Shown piece after piece: positions 42,382 through 50,087 of a stretch of DNA of 64,000 nucleotides. The notes below the pieces were generated by a model. It ran no database searches. It saw nothing but the letters and a program-made list of their open reading frames with translations, and was not told where the DNA came from. How positions within the stretch are numbered: position 1 is the first letter of the stretch; the number at the start of each line of letters is the position of its first letter. Position numbers and translations under genes: made by a program. This DNA comes from Streptomyces sp. DH12. GTDB taxonomy: Bacteria > Actinomycetota > Actinomycetes > Streptomycetales > Streptomycetaceae. Location of the stretch: positions 1-64,000 of the forward strand of contig NZ_JAHWGT010000004.1 in NCBI RefSeq assembly GCF_020873895.1, in the 5' to 3' direction.

Positions 42382-43356
42382 ATGTCCGGTTCACCCGCGG
42401 ATGAGATACTCCGTCTGGTCTTCTCGTTCCGCCGTCTCGCCCACGGCGCCGCGGCCGACTGCGCCGCCGGCGGCTGCGAGCAGTGCTACGCGCTGCACCG
42501 GCCCAAGGTCGAGCACTTCATCGAACAGGGCGTTCCCGTCCACTTCGTGATCCCGGCGTTCCCGGCCAAGTCGCCGAACCCGGAGAAGGTCCTCGGCACC
42601 CTGCCGGACATGGCCGAGCGCGTCTCGCTGGAGTTCCTCCAGGAGCTGTGCGACTACACCCGCCACTACTACGAGCCGGGCGCCCGCATCACCATCTGCT
42701 CCGACGGCCACGTCTTCAGCGACCTCGTCGGCGTCGGCGACGCGGACGTGGCGACGTACGGCGTCGAGCTGGAGGCGCTGCTCCACGCGATCGGCGCCGA
42801 CGCGATCAACACCTACGGGCTCCAGGACGCCTTCCCCGGCTTCCCCTTCGACGAGCAGCGCGCCATGCTCACCAGCCAGTACGCCGTCCCCGTCGAGGAC
42901 GTCCGCGCCCGCGCCCTCAAGGAGCCCGCCGCGCGGAACATCTTCGGCGGCATCCACCGCTTCCTCTTCGAGGACCGGATGGCCACGACCACCGGCCGCA
43001 GCCGCAACAGCGTCCGCGAGGAGACCAAGTCCCTCGCCTACCACGTCATCCAGCGCAGCGACGCCTGGAGCAACCTCGTCGAGGACTTCTTCCCCGAGGC
43101 GCTCCGCCTGTCGATCCACCCCCAGGTGAGCCACTCCCAGAAGATCGGCATCCACATGATGCGGACCCGGGACAACTGGCTGACGCCCTGGCACGGCGTG
43201 GCGCTCGACGACGGCGAGGGCGTGCGCCTGGTCAAGCGCAGCGAGGCCGAGCAGCTCGGCGCGACGCTCGTCCGCCGCGGCGGCCGGGACAGCCACTACA
43301 TCGCACCGGACGTCTCGTCGTCCCTCAAGCCGCTCATCGAGGAGGTCGCTTCATGA
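42382..43356 (+). CDS. Isonitrile synthase 1 (PvcA/IsnA type)
   Basis: Converts the amino group of an L-amino acid, usually tyrosine or tryptophan, to an isonitrile using ribulose-5-phosphate as carbon donor. The 324-residue protein is full length for the DIT1/PvcA family: IPAFPAKSPNPEKVLG (phosphate-binding region), ICSDGHVFSDLVGV, FGGIHRFLFED and LSIHPQVSHSQKIGI are the conserved blocks. A strong AAGGAGG six to eight bases before the ATG suggests high translation. Its stop overlaps the start of a PvcB-like oxygenase (ATGA), the usual isnA-isnB order. Substrate choice, tyrosine versus tryptophan, is not readable here. Confidence 0.94.
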   Translation: MSGSPADEILRLVFSFRRLAHGAAADCAAGGCEQCYALHRPKVEHFIEQGVPVHFVIPAFPAKSPNPEKVLGTLPDMAERVSLEFLQELCDYTRHYYEPGARITICSDGHVFSDLVGVGDADVATYGVELEALLHAIGADAINTYGLQDAFPGFPFDEQRAMLTSQYAVPVEDVRARALKEPAARNIFGGIHRFLFEDRMATTTGRSRNSVREETKSLAYHVIQRSDAWSNLVEDFFPEALRLSIHPQVSHSQKIGIHMMRTRDNWLTPWHGVALDDGEGVRLVKRSEAEQLGATLVRRGGRDSHYIAPDVSSSLKPLIEEVAS

Positions 43357-44150
43357 CCGCGTACACCGTCACCGCCCTCAAGCCCTTCGGCGCCGTCGTC
43401 GAGGCCCGCGAGCCGGGCACCGACCTGGGCGACGTCGACCCGGCGGCCGTCCGGGCCCTGGTCGGCGAGCACCGCGTCGTCGTGCTGCGCGGCTTCCGCC
43501 CCTGGACGCACAAGGACGACCTGGTCGCCTACGCGCGGCGCTGGGGCGACCTGCTGTCGTGGAACTTCGGCGAGGTGCTGGACCTGGAGGTGCACGCCGA
43601 CCCGAAGGACTACGTCTTCACCCCCGGCGAGGTGCCCTACCACTGGGACGGGGCCTTCGCCGAGAAGACCCCCACGCACCAGATCTTCCAGTGCGTCCGC
43701 GCCCCCGCCCGGGGCACCGGCGGCCGCACCACCTTCTGCGACACCACCATGGTCCTCGACGCGCTCCCCGCCGAGCTGCGGGCCCGGTGGGAGGCGCTGC
43801 GGATCACGTACCGCAAGGAGAAGACGGCGCACTACGGGGGCCACATCACGGCCCCGCTGGTCCAGCGCCACCCGCACACCGGCGAGGCGGTCGTGCGGTA
43901 CGCGGAGCCGCTGGACCCCGAGAAGTTCCTGAGCCCGCTCTTCCTCGACGTCGAGGGGCTGCCCGAGGGGACCGACGCGGACAGCTTCTTCGAGGACATC
44001 CGGGAGCGCCTGTACTCCCCGGACGTCATGTACCAGCACGCGTGGGAGGACGGCGACTTCGTCGTCACGGACAACCACGCGCTGCTGCACGGCCGTACCC
44101 CGTTCACCCAGGGCTCGCCGCGCCACCTGCGGCGCGTGCACGTCCTGTGA
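43353..44150 (+). CDS. Fe(II)/2-oxoglutarate oxygenase (PvcB/IsnB type)
   Basis: A 265-residue TauD/TfdA-family dioxygenase. The iron ligands are His97 and Asp99 (YHWDGAF) and His246 (DNHALLHGR), and RR in HLRRVHVL is the 2-oxoglutarate-binding end. In known pathways the partner of PvcA-type enzymes desaturates the isonitrile acid with loss of CO2 to give a vinyl isonitrile. It is translationally coupled to the isonitrile synthase by four bases, so the same two-step reaction is expected. Confidence 0.93.
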   Translation: MTAYTVTALKPFGAVVEAREPGTDLGDVDPAAVRALVGEHRVVVLRGFRPWTHKDDLVAYARRWGDLLSWNFGEVLDLEVHADPKDYVFTPGEVPYHWDGAFAEKTPTHQIFQCVRAPARGTGGRTTFCDTTMVLDALPAELRARWEALRITYRKEKTAHYGGHITAPLVQRHPHTGEAVVRYAEPLDPEKFLSPLFLDVEGLPEGTDADSFFEDIRERLYSPDVMYQHAWEDGDFVVTDNHALLHGRTPFTQGSPRHLRRVHVL

Positions 44151-44189
44151 GCGCCACACGCACCACCGGCTGACGAGAGGCGAGACTTG

Positions 44190-45962
44190 ATGCGACCGTA
44201 CTACGACGTTGTGATCATGGGTGGCGGACCGGGCGGTTCGACGCTCGCCGCACTGCTCATGCGACAGGGCGGACTCAGCGTCGCCGTGTTCGAGAAGGAG
44301 GAGTTCCCCCGCGAGCACATCGGGGAGTCCTTCGCGCACCCGCTGATACCGGTGCTGGAGGAGAGCGGGGCCCTGGAGAAGGTCCTGGCCAGCGACTGCT
44401 ATGTGAAGAAGTTCGGCGGGATCTTCCAGTGGCGGGGCGCGGACCCGCACGTGGCGTTCTTCGACCACGACAACACCGTCCGGGACGGGGCGCACCGCTG
44501 GGCGGTGCACGCCAACCGCTCGGAGTTCGACTCGATCCTCCTGGACCACGCGCGGGACTGCGGCGCCGAGGTCTTCGAGGGCGTGTCGGTTGCCGACTGC
44601 TCGCCCCTGGCCGACGGCACCGGCCAGGAGGTGACGCTGAAGGATGGCCGCACGGTGCGCGCCGGGTACTTCGTCGACGCCTCGGGCCGGCGCAACAGCG
44701 TCGTGACGAAGAAGAAGCGCGAGTGGCTCTCCGGCTACCGCAACATCGCCATCTGGCAGCACTACCTCGGCGGGAAGCCGACCCAGTCGCTGGAGGGCGA
44801 CTGGAACGTCTTCCGCGAGCACGACATGTCCCCGATCGGCTGCTTCGCCTTCCGCGACGGCTGGTGCTGGTACATCCCCGTACCGAAGATCATCGACGGG
44901 GAGCGGGTGGTCACCCACTCGATCGGCATCGTCACCGACCCGGGGATCCTCAAGCAGCCGGGCACCGACTTCACCGACGCGGAGGTCTTCCTGCGCACGG
45001 TGAAGGAGGTGCCGAAGCTCAAGGAGCTGATCGAGGACATCCGGCCGCTCGGCGACAAGATGCTGACGGCGACCAACTACTCGATGATCAACGACCGGTT
45101 CGCGGACTTCGACGGGCGTTGGATCCTGCTCGGCGACGCCTCGTACTTCGTCGACCCGCTCTTCTCCTCCGGTGTCGCCTTCGCCACCAACCAGGCGCGC
45201 GCCGCCGCCGCGCTGATCCGCCACAGCACCGGATCGCAGATGAGCGAGGAGGAGTTGCGCGGGCTGTGGGAGGACTACGACACCGAGTGGCACGGCATGG
45301 CGTCGTCGTTCGCGCTCTCCATCGACCAGTGGTACCACGCCATCGGCAAGGACAACCCGGAGAGCGTCTACTGGAACAGCCGCGGCACCGAGGGCCCGGC
45401 CGGCCCGAGCCACGAGAAGACGTTCCAGGCGCTGCTGAACACGGCGTTCACCCCGGACCTCCTCCAGGTGCTGGCGCAGGGCGAGGGCCTGGCCGGGCTC
45501 GACGTGGACGGCCCGTTCATGTCCGCCTTCGCCAAGGCCCACGAGCTGGAGCTCACCGCCGACACGAAGGTCTCCCTCAAGGAGGGCGTGGCCGTCCTGC
45601 GGGGCCCGGCGTTGGACATCCCCGGCTTCAAGGCGGCCATCCCGCCCGACCCGGACCTGGTGCCGGAGGAGGAGCAGCGGGCCATCAAGGCGTACTGGGA
45701 GGACCCGGTCGCCAACGGCCACCTCGTCGAGTCGCCGCTCGACCGGCCGCTGGACTGCCACCGGTTCCACATCCCCGGTGACCCCGAGGCCCCGCAGGTG
45801 CGCGGTCTGGACGAGCGGGACGGGGCGGCGGACCTCTGGGCGCGGCTCCGCGGGGGGCCCGTGCTCTGGAGCGAGCTGGTGGAGGGCCTGCACGAGGGTC
45901 AGGAGCGGCTGCTCAAGCGGCTGCTGCACGCCGGGATGCTGGAGCTGGGCAACCGGGCCTGA
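44190..45962 (+). CDS. Flavin-dependent halogenase
   Basis: A 590-residue FAD enzyme. GGGPGGSTLAALL near the N-terminus is the dinucleotide-binding loop, and FPREHIGESFAHP is typical of halogenases. GWCWYIP (about 224-230) contains the WxWxIP motif that separates halogenases from monooxygenases. FVDPLFSSG matches the FxxPxxSxG motif described for the family. The extra 190-residue C-terminal part resembles phenol/pyrrole-type halogenases more than tryptophan 7-halogenases. It presumably chlorinates an aromatic ring of the isonitrile scaffold. No flavin reductase is visible, so a general one must supply FADH2. Start: ATG 44190, with TTG 44187 as alternative; GAGAGG lies upstream. Confidence 0.85.
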   Translation: MRPYYDVVIMGGGPGGSTLAALLMRQGGLSVAVFEKEEFPREHIGESFAHPLIPVLEESGALEKVLASDCYVKKFGGIFQWRGADPHVAFFDHDNTVRDGAHRWAVHANRSEFDSILLDHARDCGAEVFEGVSVADCSPLADGTGQEVTLKDGRTVRAGYFVDASGRRNSVVTKKKREWLSGYRNIAIWQHYLGGKPTQSLEGDWNVFREHDMSPIGCFAFRDGWCWYIPVPKIIDGERVVTHSIGIVTDPGILKQPGTDFTDAEVFLRTVKEVPKLKELIEDIRPLGDKMLTATNYSMINDRFADFDGRWILLGDASYFVDPLFSSGVAFATNQARAAAALIRHSTGSQMSEEELRGLWEDYDTEWHGMASSFALSIDQWYHAIGKDNPESVYWNSRGTEGPAGPSHEKTFQALLNTAFTPDLLQVLAQGEGLAGLDVDGPFMSAFAKAHELELTADTKVSLKEGVAVLRGPALDIPGFKAAIPPDPDLVPEEEQRAIKAYWEDPVANGHLVESPLDRPLDCHRFHIPGDPEAPQVRGLDERDGAADLWARLRGGPVLWSELVEGLHEGQERLLKRLLHAGMLELGNRA

Positions 45963-46050
45963 CCCGGCCGTCCGGCCACCCCGGCCGGGCCCGACGGCAC
46001 TCGGCCCGTGCCGGCGCACCGCACAGGCGCCGGCACGGGCCGCCCCACCT

Positions 46051-46158
46051 ACCACGTACCACTCGCACCACGTACCACTCGCACCACGTACCACTCGCAC
46101 AGCAAGCACCACCCACCGGGAAGCACCACCTGCACCACCTGCACCACCTGCACTGCCT
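46051..46158. repeat. Minisatellite-like repeats in the halogenase-VAO gap
   Basis: Three perfect 16-bp units (ACCACGTACCACTCGC, 46051-46098) are followed by three perfect GCACCACCT 9-mers and a degenerate fourth (46123-46158). No gene is supported in the 315-bp gap. The next gene's RBS and start are at its right end. Confidence 0.85.
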
Positions 46159-46277
46159 GTACCAACCACCGCACCACCCGCTCCACCCGCGCCGCCGCCG
46201 CCCGCCGACGCCCGCCCACGGCGGCGCGGGTGGCGGCGGCGCGGCCATCCAGCACGTACCAGCAGAGGTGAGGTCGC

Positions 46278-47780
46278 ATGGGTCAGAACAGCACGGCGGG
46301 CGAGGACAGAGCGGTCGCGCGGTGGCGCGACCTCCTCGGGCCCGAAGCCGTCGCGTACGACGAGGACGCCCTCGCGGCGGCCACCCGCAACACGTCGGCG
46401 TTCGCGCCGCGCCGCGTGGTGGCCGTGCTCCGGCCCTCCGACCCCGACCAGGTCGAGCGCGTCGTACGGATCGCCCGCGAGGAGAAGGTGCCGCTCCACG
46501 CCTACAGCACCGGCCGCAACTGGGGCCTCGGCTCCCGGCTGCCGGTGCGCGACGGCTGCGCGCTGCTCGACCTGTCCGCCATGAACCGCATCCGCGCGGT
46601 GGACACCGCCGGCCGGTACGCGGTCGTGGAGCCCGGCGTCACCCAGCTGCAGCTCGCCGACCACCTCGCCGAGCACGCCCCTGAGCTGGTCGCCAACGTG
46701 ACCGGCTCCTCGCCCGACTCCTCCGTGCTCGGCAACCTCCTGGAGCGGGGCACGGGCTTCCGCCGGCACCGCGCGGAGGAGGTGCGCGGCCTGGAGGTCG
46801 TCCTCGGCACCGGCGACCGCGTCCGCACCGGCCTGTGGGCGGGCGAGGGCAGCCGGCAGCTGCACCACTACCCGTACGGGATCGGGCCCTCGCTCGACGG
46901 GCTGTTCGTCCAGTCCAACCTGGGCGTCGTGACCGCCGCGGTCGTCGACCTGCTGCCGCGCCAGGAGGAGCTGCGGCTGCTGATGTTCACCTGCTCCGAG
47001 ACGGCGCTGCCGGGCGTGGTCGACGCGGTGCGCGGGCTGTTCCTGCGCGGGACCGTCCGCTCCATCGTGCACGTCTTCAACGACAAGCGGATCCTCGCCA
47101 TGACGCGCAGCGACCGGGTGCCGACCTGGACCGGCGCCGTGGCCGTCGACGGCACCGCCGCGCAGGTGGCCCTGGCCGTCGAGGACATCACCGCCACCCT
47201 CGCCGCCGAGGGCGCCGCCGTACGGGTGGTGGGCGCGCGGGACGCGGCGGGCCCGGACGCCGACCCGATGGTCGCCGCCATGTACGACGTGCACTCCGGG
47301 CGGCCGACGACCGCCTTCCTCCAGGGGCTGTACCAGTCGGTGCCCGGTGCCGCCGTCCCGACCGACCTGGACGTCCTGGACGACACGACGGTCGGCTACC
47401 TGGCCTGCATGCCGGTGGCGGCGGTCGACGGGCGGACGGTCGCCGACCTCGTGGCGCTCGTCGAGAAGACCTGCGCCGACCACGGCCTCGTCCCCGCCAT
47501 CGCCGTCAACCCGACGGGGCCGGACTACCTGGAGTCGGTCGTCAACCTCTACTTCGACCGCACGGACCCGGCACAGGAGGAGGCGGCGCGGGCCTGCAAC
47601 ACCGAGCTGCACCAGCGGCTGTACGCCGACGGCTTCCGCTTCTACCGGGTCGGTGTCGAGACGATGGAGACCCTCACCGGGTGGGACACCGCGCCGTGGG
47701 ACACCGTGGCGCTGCTGAAGGACGCGCTCGACCCCGACGGCATCCTCTCCCCCGGCCGCTACGCGCCCCTGCGCCCGTGA
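46278..47780 (+). CDS. FAD-linked oxidase, vanillyl-alcohol-oxidase/cresol dehydrogenase type
   Basis: A 500-residue member of the VAO/PCMH family. AYSTGRNWGLGSRLPVRDG is the FAD pyrophosphate-binding stretch, and NVTGSSPDSSVLGNLLERG and HYPYGIGPSLDGLFVQSNLGVVT complete the domain. The C-terminal substrate-binding region ends with ALDPDGILSPGRYAP. Relatives oxidise para-alkyl phenols by removing hydride from the benzylic carbon. This fits a tyrosine-derived hydroxyphenyl substrate, but that is inference. The ATG at 46278 follows GAGGTGAGG. It is the last gene of the rightward biosynthetic arm. Confidence 0.88.
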   Translation: MGQNSTAGEDRAVARWRDLLGPEAVAYDEDALAAATRNTSAFAPRRVVAVLRPSDPDQVERVVRIAREEKVPLHAYSTGRNWGLGSRLPVRDGCALLDLSAMNRIRAVDTAGRYAVVEPGVTQLQLADHLAEHAPELVANVTGSSPDSSVLGNLLERGTGFRRHRAEEVRGLEVVLGTGDRVRTGLWAGEGSRQLHHYPYGIGPSLDGLFVQSNLGVVTAAVVDLLPRQEELRLLMFTCSETALPGVVDAVRGLFLRGTVRSIVHVFNDKRILAMTRSDRVPTWTGAVAVDGTAAQVALAVEDITATLAAEGAAVRVVGARDAAGPDADPMVAAMYDVHSGRPTTAFLQGLYQSVPGAAVPTDLDVLDDTTVGYLACMPVAAVDGRTVADLVALVEKTCADHGLVPAIAVNPTGPDYLESVVNLYFDRTDPAQEEAARACNTELHQRLYADGFRFYRVGVETMETLTGWDTAPWDTVALLKDALDPDGILSPGRYAPLRP

Positions 47781-47786
47781 CGCCCA

Positions 47787-47820
47787 CCGGTCCGCGCCGC
47801 CGCCCGGCGGCGCGGACCGG
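47787..47820. terminator. Bidirectional hairpin terminator
   Basis: A perfect 15-bp stem from CCGGTCCGCGCCGCC and its complement with a 4-base loop lies seven bases after the oxidase stop and 25 bases before the convergent MFS stop. Confidence 0.88.
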
Positions 47821-47844
47821 GGCGGCCCGTGCCCGCGCGGCCAC

Positions 47845-49359
47845 TCAGCGGCCGGCCGTCACGCGGTCGGGCGCCGGCGCCTCGGCTGCCGGTCCGCCGG
47901 GGCCGCCGCCAGGCCGCCGGGCGGCGCCGCGGCGGGTGGCGAGGAGCAGGACGCACACCCAGGCCGCGCCCGCCGAGACGGCCAGCGCGTACCGGGCGCC
48001 GTGCGCGGAGCCGGCGAGGCCCCAGGCGGCGCCGGCGAGCGCCGGCCCCATGGCGAAGCCGAGGCTGCGGGAGAGCTGGACGAGGGAGCCGGCGATGCCG
48101 ACGGCCCGCGGCGGCGCGGCGGTCATCACCAGCGTCTGCGTCGGCCCGCCGTACAGGCCCATGCCGGCGCCGGCGAGGGCGAGCCGCCAGGCGACGTCCG
48201 CCTGCGTCCAGTGGTCGCCGCTGAGCGCGAGGAGGGTCAGGCCGACCGCCGTCACACAGGCGCCGGCGAGGGCCGTGGGCCGGGGCCCGAAGCGGTCGGC
48301 GAGGCGCCCGCCGACGGGGCCCATCAGCCCCATGGCGAGGGGGAAGGCGAGGACGGTGAGCCCGGTGGCGGTGGCGGACAGGCCGCTGTCGCCCTGGAGC
48401 CGCAGCGCCACGACGTAGTGCATGGCCGCGAACCCGGCGGCGAGGGAGAACACGGCCCCGTACACCCCGGCGACGCCGGAGGCGCGCACCACGTCCAGGA
48501 CGGGGCGGGCGGCGGGCCGGCGCGTCCACCACACCAGCGGCGGCACCGCGGCGAGCGCGAGCAGCAGCCAGGCGGGGACCGCGGGGGCGAGGGTGAGGCC
48601 GAGGAGGACCGCGGCGACGGCGCCGCCGACGAGCGCGGCGTCGACGAGCGGCTGCCGGCCGGGGGCGGTCAGTCCGCCGCGCCTGGGCAGGACGCGCACC
48701 ACGACGAGCAGGGCCACCACGCACACGGGGATCTTGACGAGCAGGACCGCCCGCCAGCCGAACGCGTCCAGCAGGACGCCGCCGACGGCGGGGCCGGTGA
48801 CGGCGCCCAGCGGGCCGAGCGTCGCGGGCACGCTCATCGCGCGGCCGCGCAGGGACGGCGGTACGGCGCGCATCACCAGGACGGGCATGAGGACGAACAG
48901 CAGGGCGCCGAAGGTGCCCTGGGCGATCCGGGCGACGGCCAGCCACGCCATCCACGGCGCGAGCGCCGCGAGCATCCCGCAGAGGGTGAAGCCGGATATC
49001 GCGAGGATCAGCGCGGACCGCAGCCCGACCCCGCCGTCCTTGCCCGCTCCGCCGCCCTTCCCCGCGCCGTCGCGGCCCCGCGCGCCGCCGTCCAGCCAGC
49101 GGCCCGCCGGCAGCAGCATCGACACGACGGCGAGCTGGTAGCCGAGGACCGCCCACTGGGCCATCGACGGGGAGACGTCCAGGTCGGTGGATATGGTGGC
49201 GAGGGCGATGTTCACGACGTTCATATCGAGCATTGCCGTGAACGACAGGGCCCCTGCGATGGCGACGAGGATCCACGGACTGCGCTCACCCGTCAACGGG
49301 TTCCCCGGCTTGTCGGGCGACTGCTGATCCGGGACGGGTTCCCGTCCGTGGTGCGGCAT
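47845..49359 (-). CDS. MFS exporter, DHA2 family (likely product export)
   Basis: A 504-residue 14-helix transporter. WILVAIAGALSFTAMLDMNVVNIALATISTDL gives the D1 motif. An unusual Gly/Lys/Asp-rich loop (GGARGRDGAGKGGGAGKDGG) replaces the usual motif A loop between helices 2 and 3. GPLGAVTGPAVGGVLLDAFGWR is motif C. It lies between the two biosynthetic arms, so it is the best candidate for exporting the cluster's product and giving self-resistance. The ATG at 49359 is preceded by a modest AAGGA site. Confidence 0.88.
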   Translation of the reverse strand: MPHHGREPVPDQQSPDKPGNPLTGERSPWILVAIAGALSFTAMLDMNVVNIALATISTDLDVSPSMAQWAVLGYQLAVVSMLLPAGRWLDGGARGRDGAGKGGGAGKDGGVGLRSALILAISGFTLCGMLAALAPWMAWLAVARIAQGTFGALLFVLMPVLVMRAVPPSLRGRAMSVPATLGPLGAVTGPAVGGVLLDAFGWRAVLLVKIPVCVVALLVVVRVLPRRGGLTAPGRQPLVDAALVGGAVAAVLLGLTLAPAVPAWLLLALAAVPPLVWWTRRPAARPVLDVVRASGVAGVYGAVFSLAAGFAAMHYVVALRLQGDSGLSATATGLTVLAFPLAMGLMGPVGGRLADRFGPRPTALAGACVTAVGLTLLALSGDHWTQADVAWRLALAGAGMGLYGGPTQTLVMTAAPPRAVGIAGSLVQLSRSLGFAMGPALAGAAWGLAGSAHGARYALAVSAGAAWVCVLLLATRRGAARRPGGGPGGPAAEAPAPDRVTAGR

Positions 49360-49754
49360 TGCTCGGTCCTTTCACGCCCGCCGTGCGTCGGGCTACTCCC
49401 TTATGGTCGCAGGTGGTTGGGGTCGGGTTCCCCGGCGGCGGGTGTGCGGGGACCGGAAGCGGACGGGCCGCCTTCGCGGTACGGCCGAAAATCGGCGGAG
49501 GCTTTCTCCAGGTAGTCGGCCCGCGGCCCGCGCGGGTTCCCGGGGCGGAAGGGGAGAATGCTCACGTGTGGCATTGCCGCCGAGCCGGGTGGATTCGGCG
49601 CGCATTCGTGCCAGCATGGATTCCCGGGTCGCGGGAAATCACCTCTCTCCCAGGCGCGGCCCGTCCCTTGTCGGCCCGTCAGCCGCGTGTCCGGGCCATC
49701 CCCCGTACCGGGATTCGTGGCTGGCGGGCGCTTTTCGTGCAGGAGCGGAACACC
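49360..49754. promoter_or_regulatory. Divergent control region of exporter and copper operon
   Basis: No gene is supported in 395 bases. TTCCCG-N5-CGGGAA (49621-49637) is an inverted repeat about 120 bp upstream of the copper operon. I do not see a typical CsoR-type site. Promoters for the MFS gene and the copper operon must lie here. Confidence 0.45.
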
Positions 49755-50087
49755 ATGAAGGACGTCCAGCCCGAACAGGCCGCGGCCGACCGCCCCACCG
49801 ACGCCGACCTCCCCCGAGCCGACCTCCCGGGGACCGACCTCCCCGGGGCCGACGGCTCCGGGACCGACGGCTCCGGTACGCCCCGGCCGCGCGGTCCGCT
49901 GCTGGGGCTGAGCGGCTTCCTGGCGCTGCTGGTCGCCCTGCTGGCGGTGTCGTACACCGTCGGGTCGTTCGCCGGGCCCGTCGCCCCCGGCCTCCACCCC
50001 GGCACCAGCCGGCCCGCCGACATGCCCGGCGGCGAGGACGGCGGCGGGATGGACATGGGCGGCATGGACATGGAGGAGAGCCGATGA
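49755..50087 (+). CDS. Small Met-rich membrane protein of the copper operon
   Basis: A 110-residue single-pass protein. A polar N-terminus with ADLPRADLPGTDLPGADGSG repeats precedes one hydrophobic segment (GLSGFLALLVALLAVSYTVGSF), then the exterior C-terminus ends in GGGMDMGGMDMEESR, a Met/Asp cluster suited to Cu(I). I do not recognise a named family, although similar small proteins precede copper ATPases in actinobacteria. Its stop overlaps the ATPase start by four bases, so the two are translated together. Confidence 0.75.
   Translation: MKDVQPEQAAADRPTDADLPRADLPGTDLPGADGSGTDGSGTPRPRGPLLGLSGFLALLVALLAVSYTVGSFAGPVAPGLHPGTSRPADMPGGEDGGGMDMGGMDMEESR

Noticed and set aside
46051-46158. Possible CRISPR-like array
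   Set aside because: The units are direct tandem repeats with no unique spacers and no cas genes nearby.
43296-47612. A very long open frame on the minus strand under the isonitrile/halogenase genes
   Set aside because: Its composition (Val/Arg/Gly/Asp/His-rich, no domains) is the usual antisense shadow in high-GC DNA, whereas the plus-strand frames encode full, recognisable enzymes.
49360-49754. A CsoR operator controlling the copper operon
   Set aside because: The TACCC/GGGTA-type palindrome expected for CsoR was not seen. Only TTCCCG-N5-CGGGAA is present.
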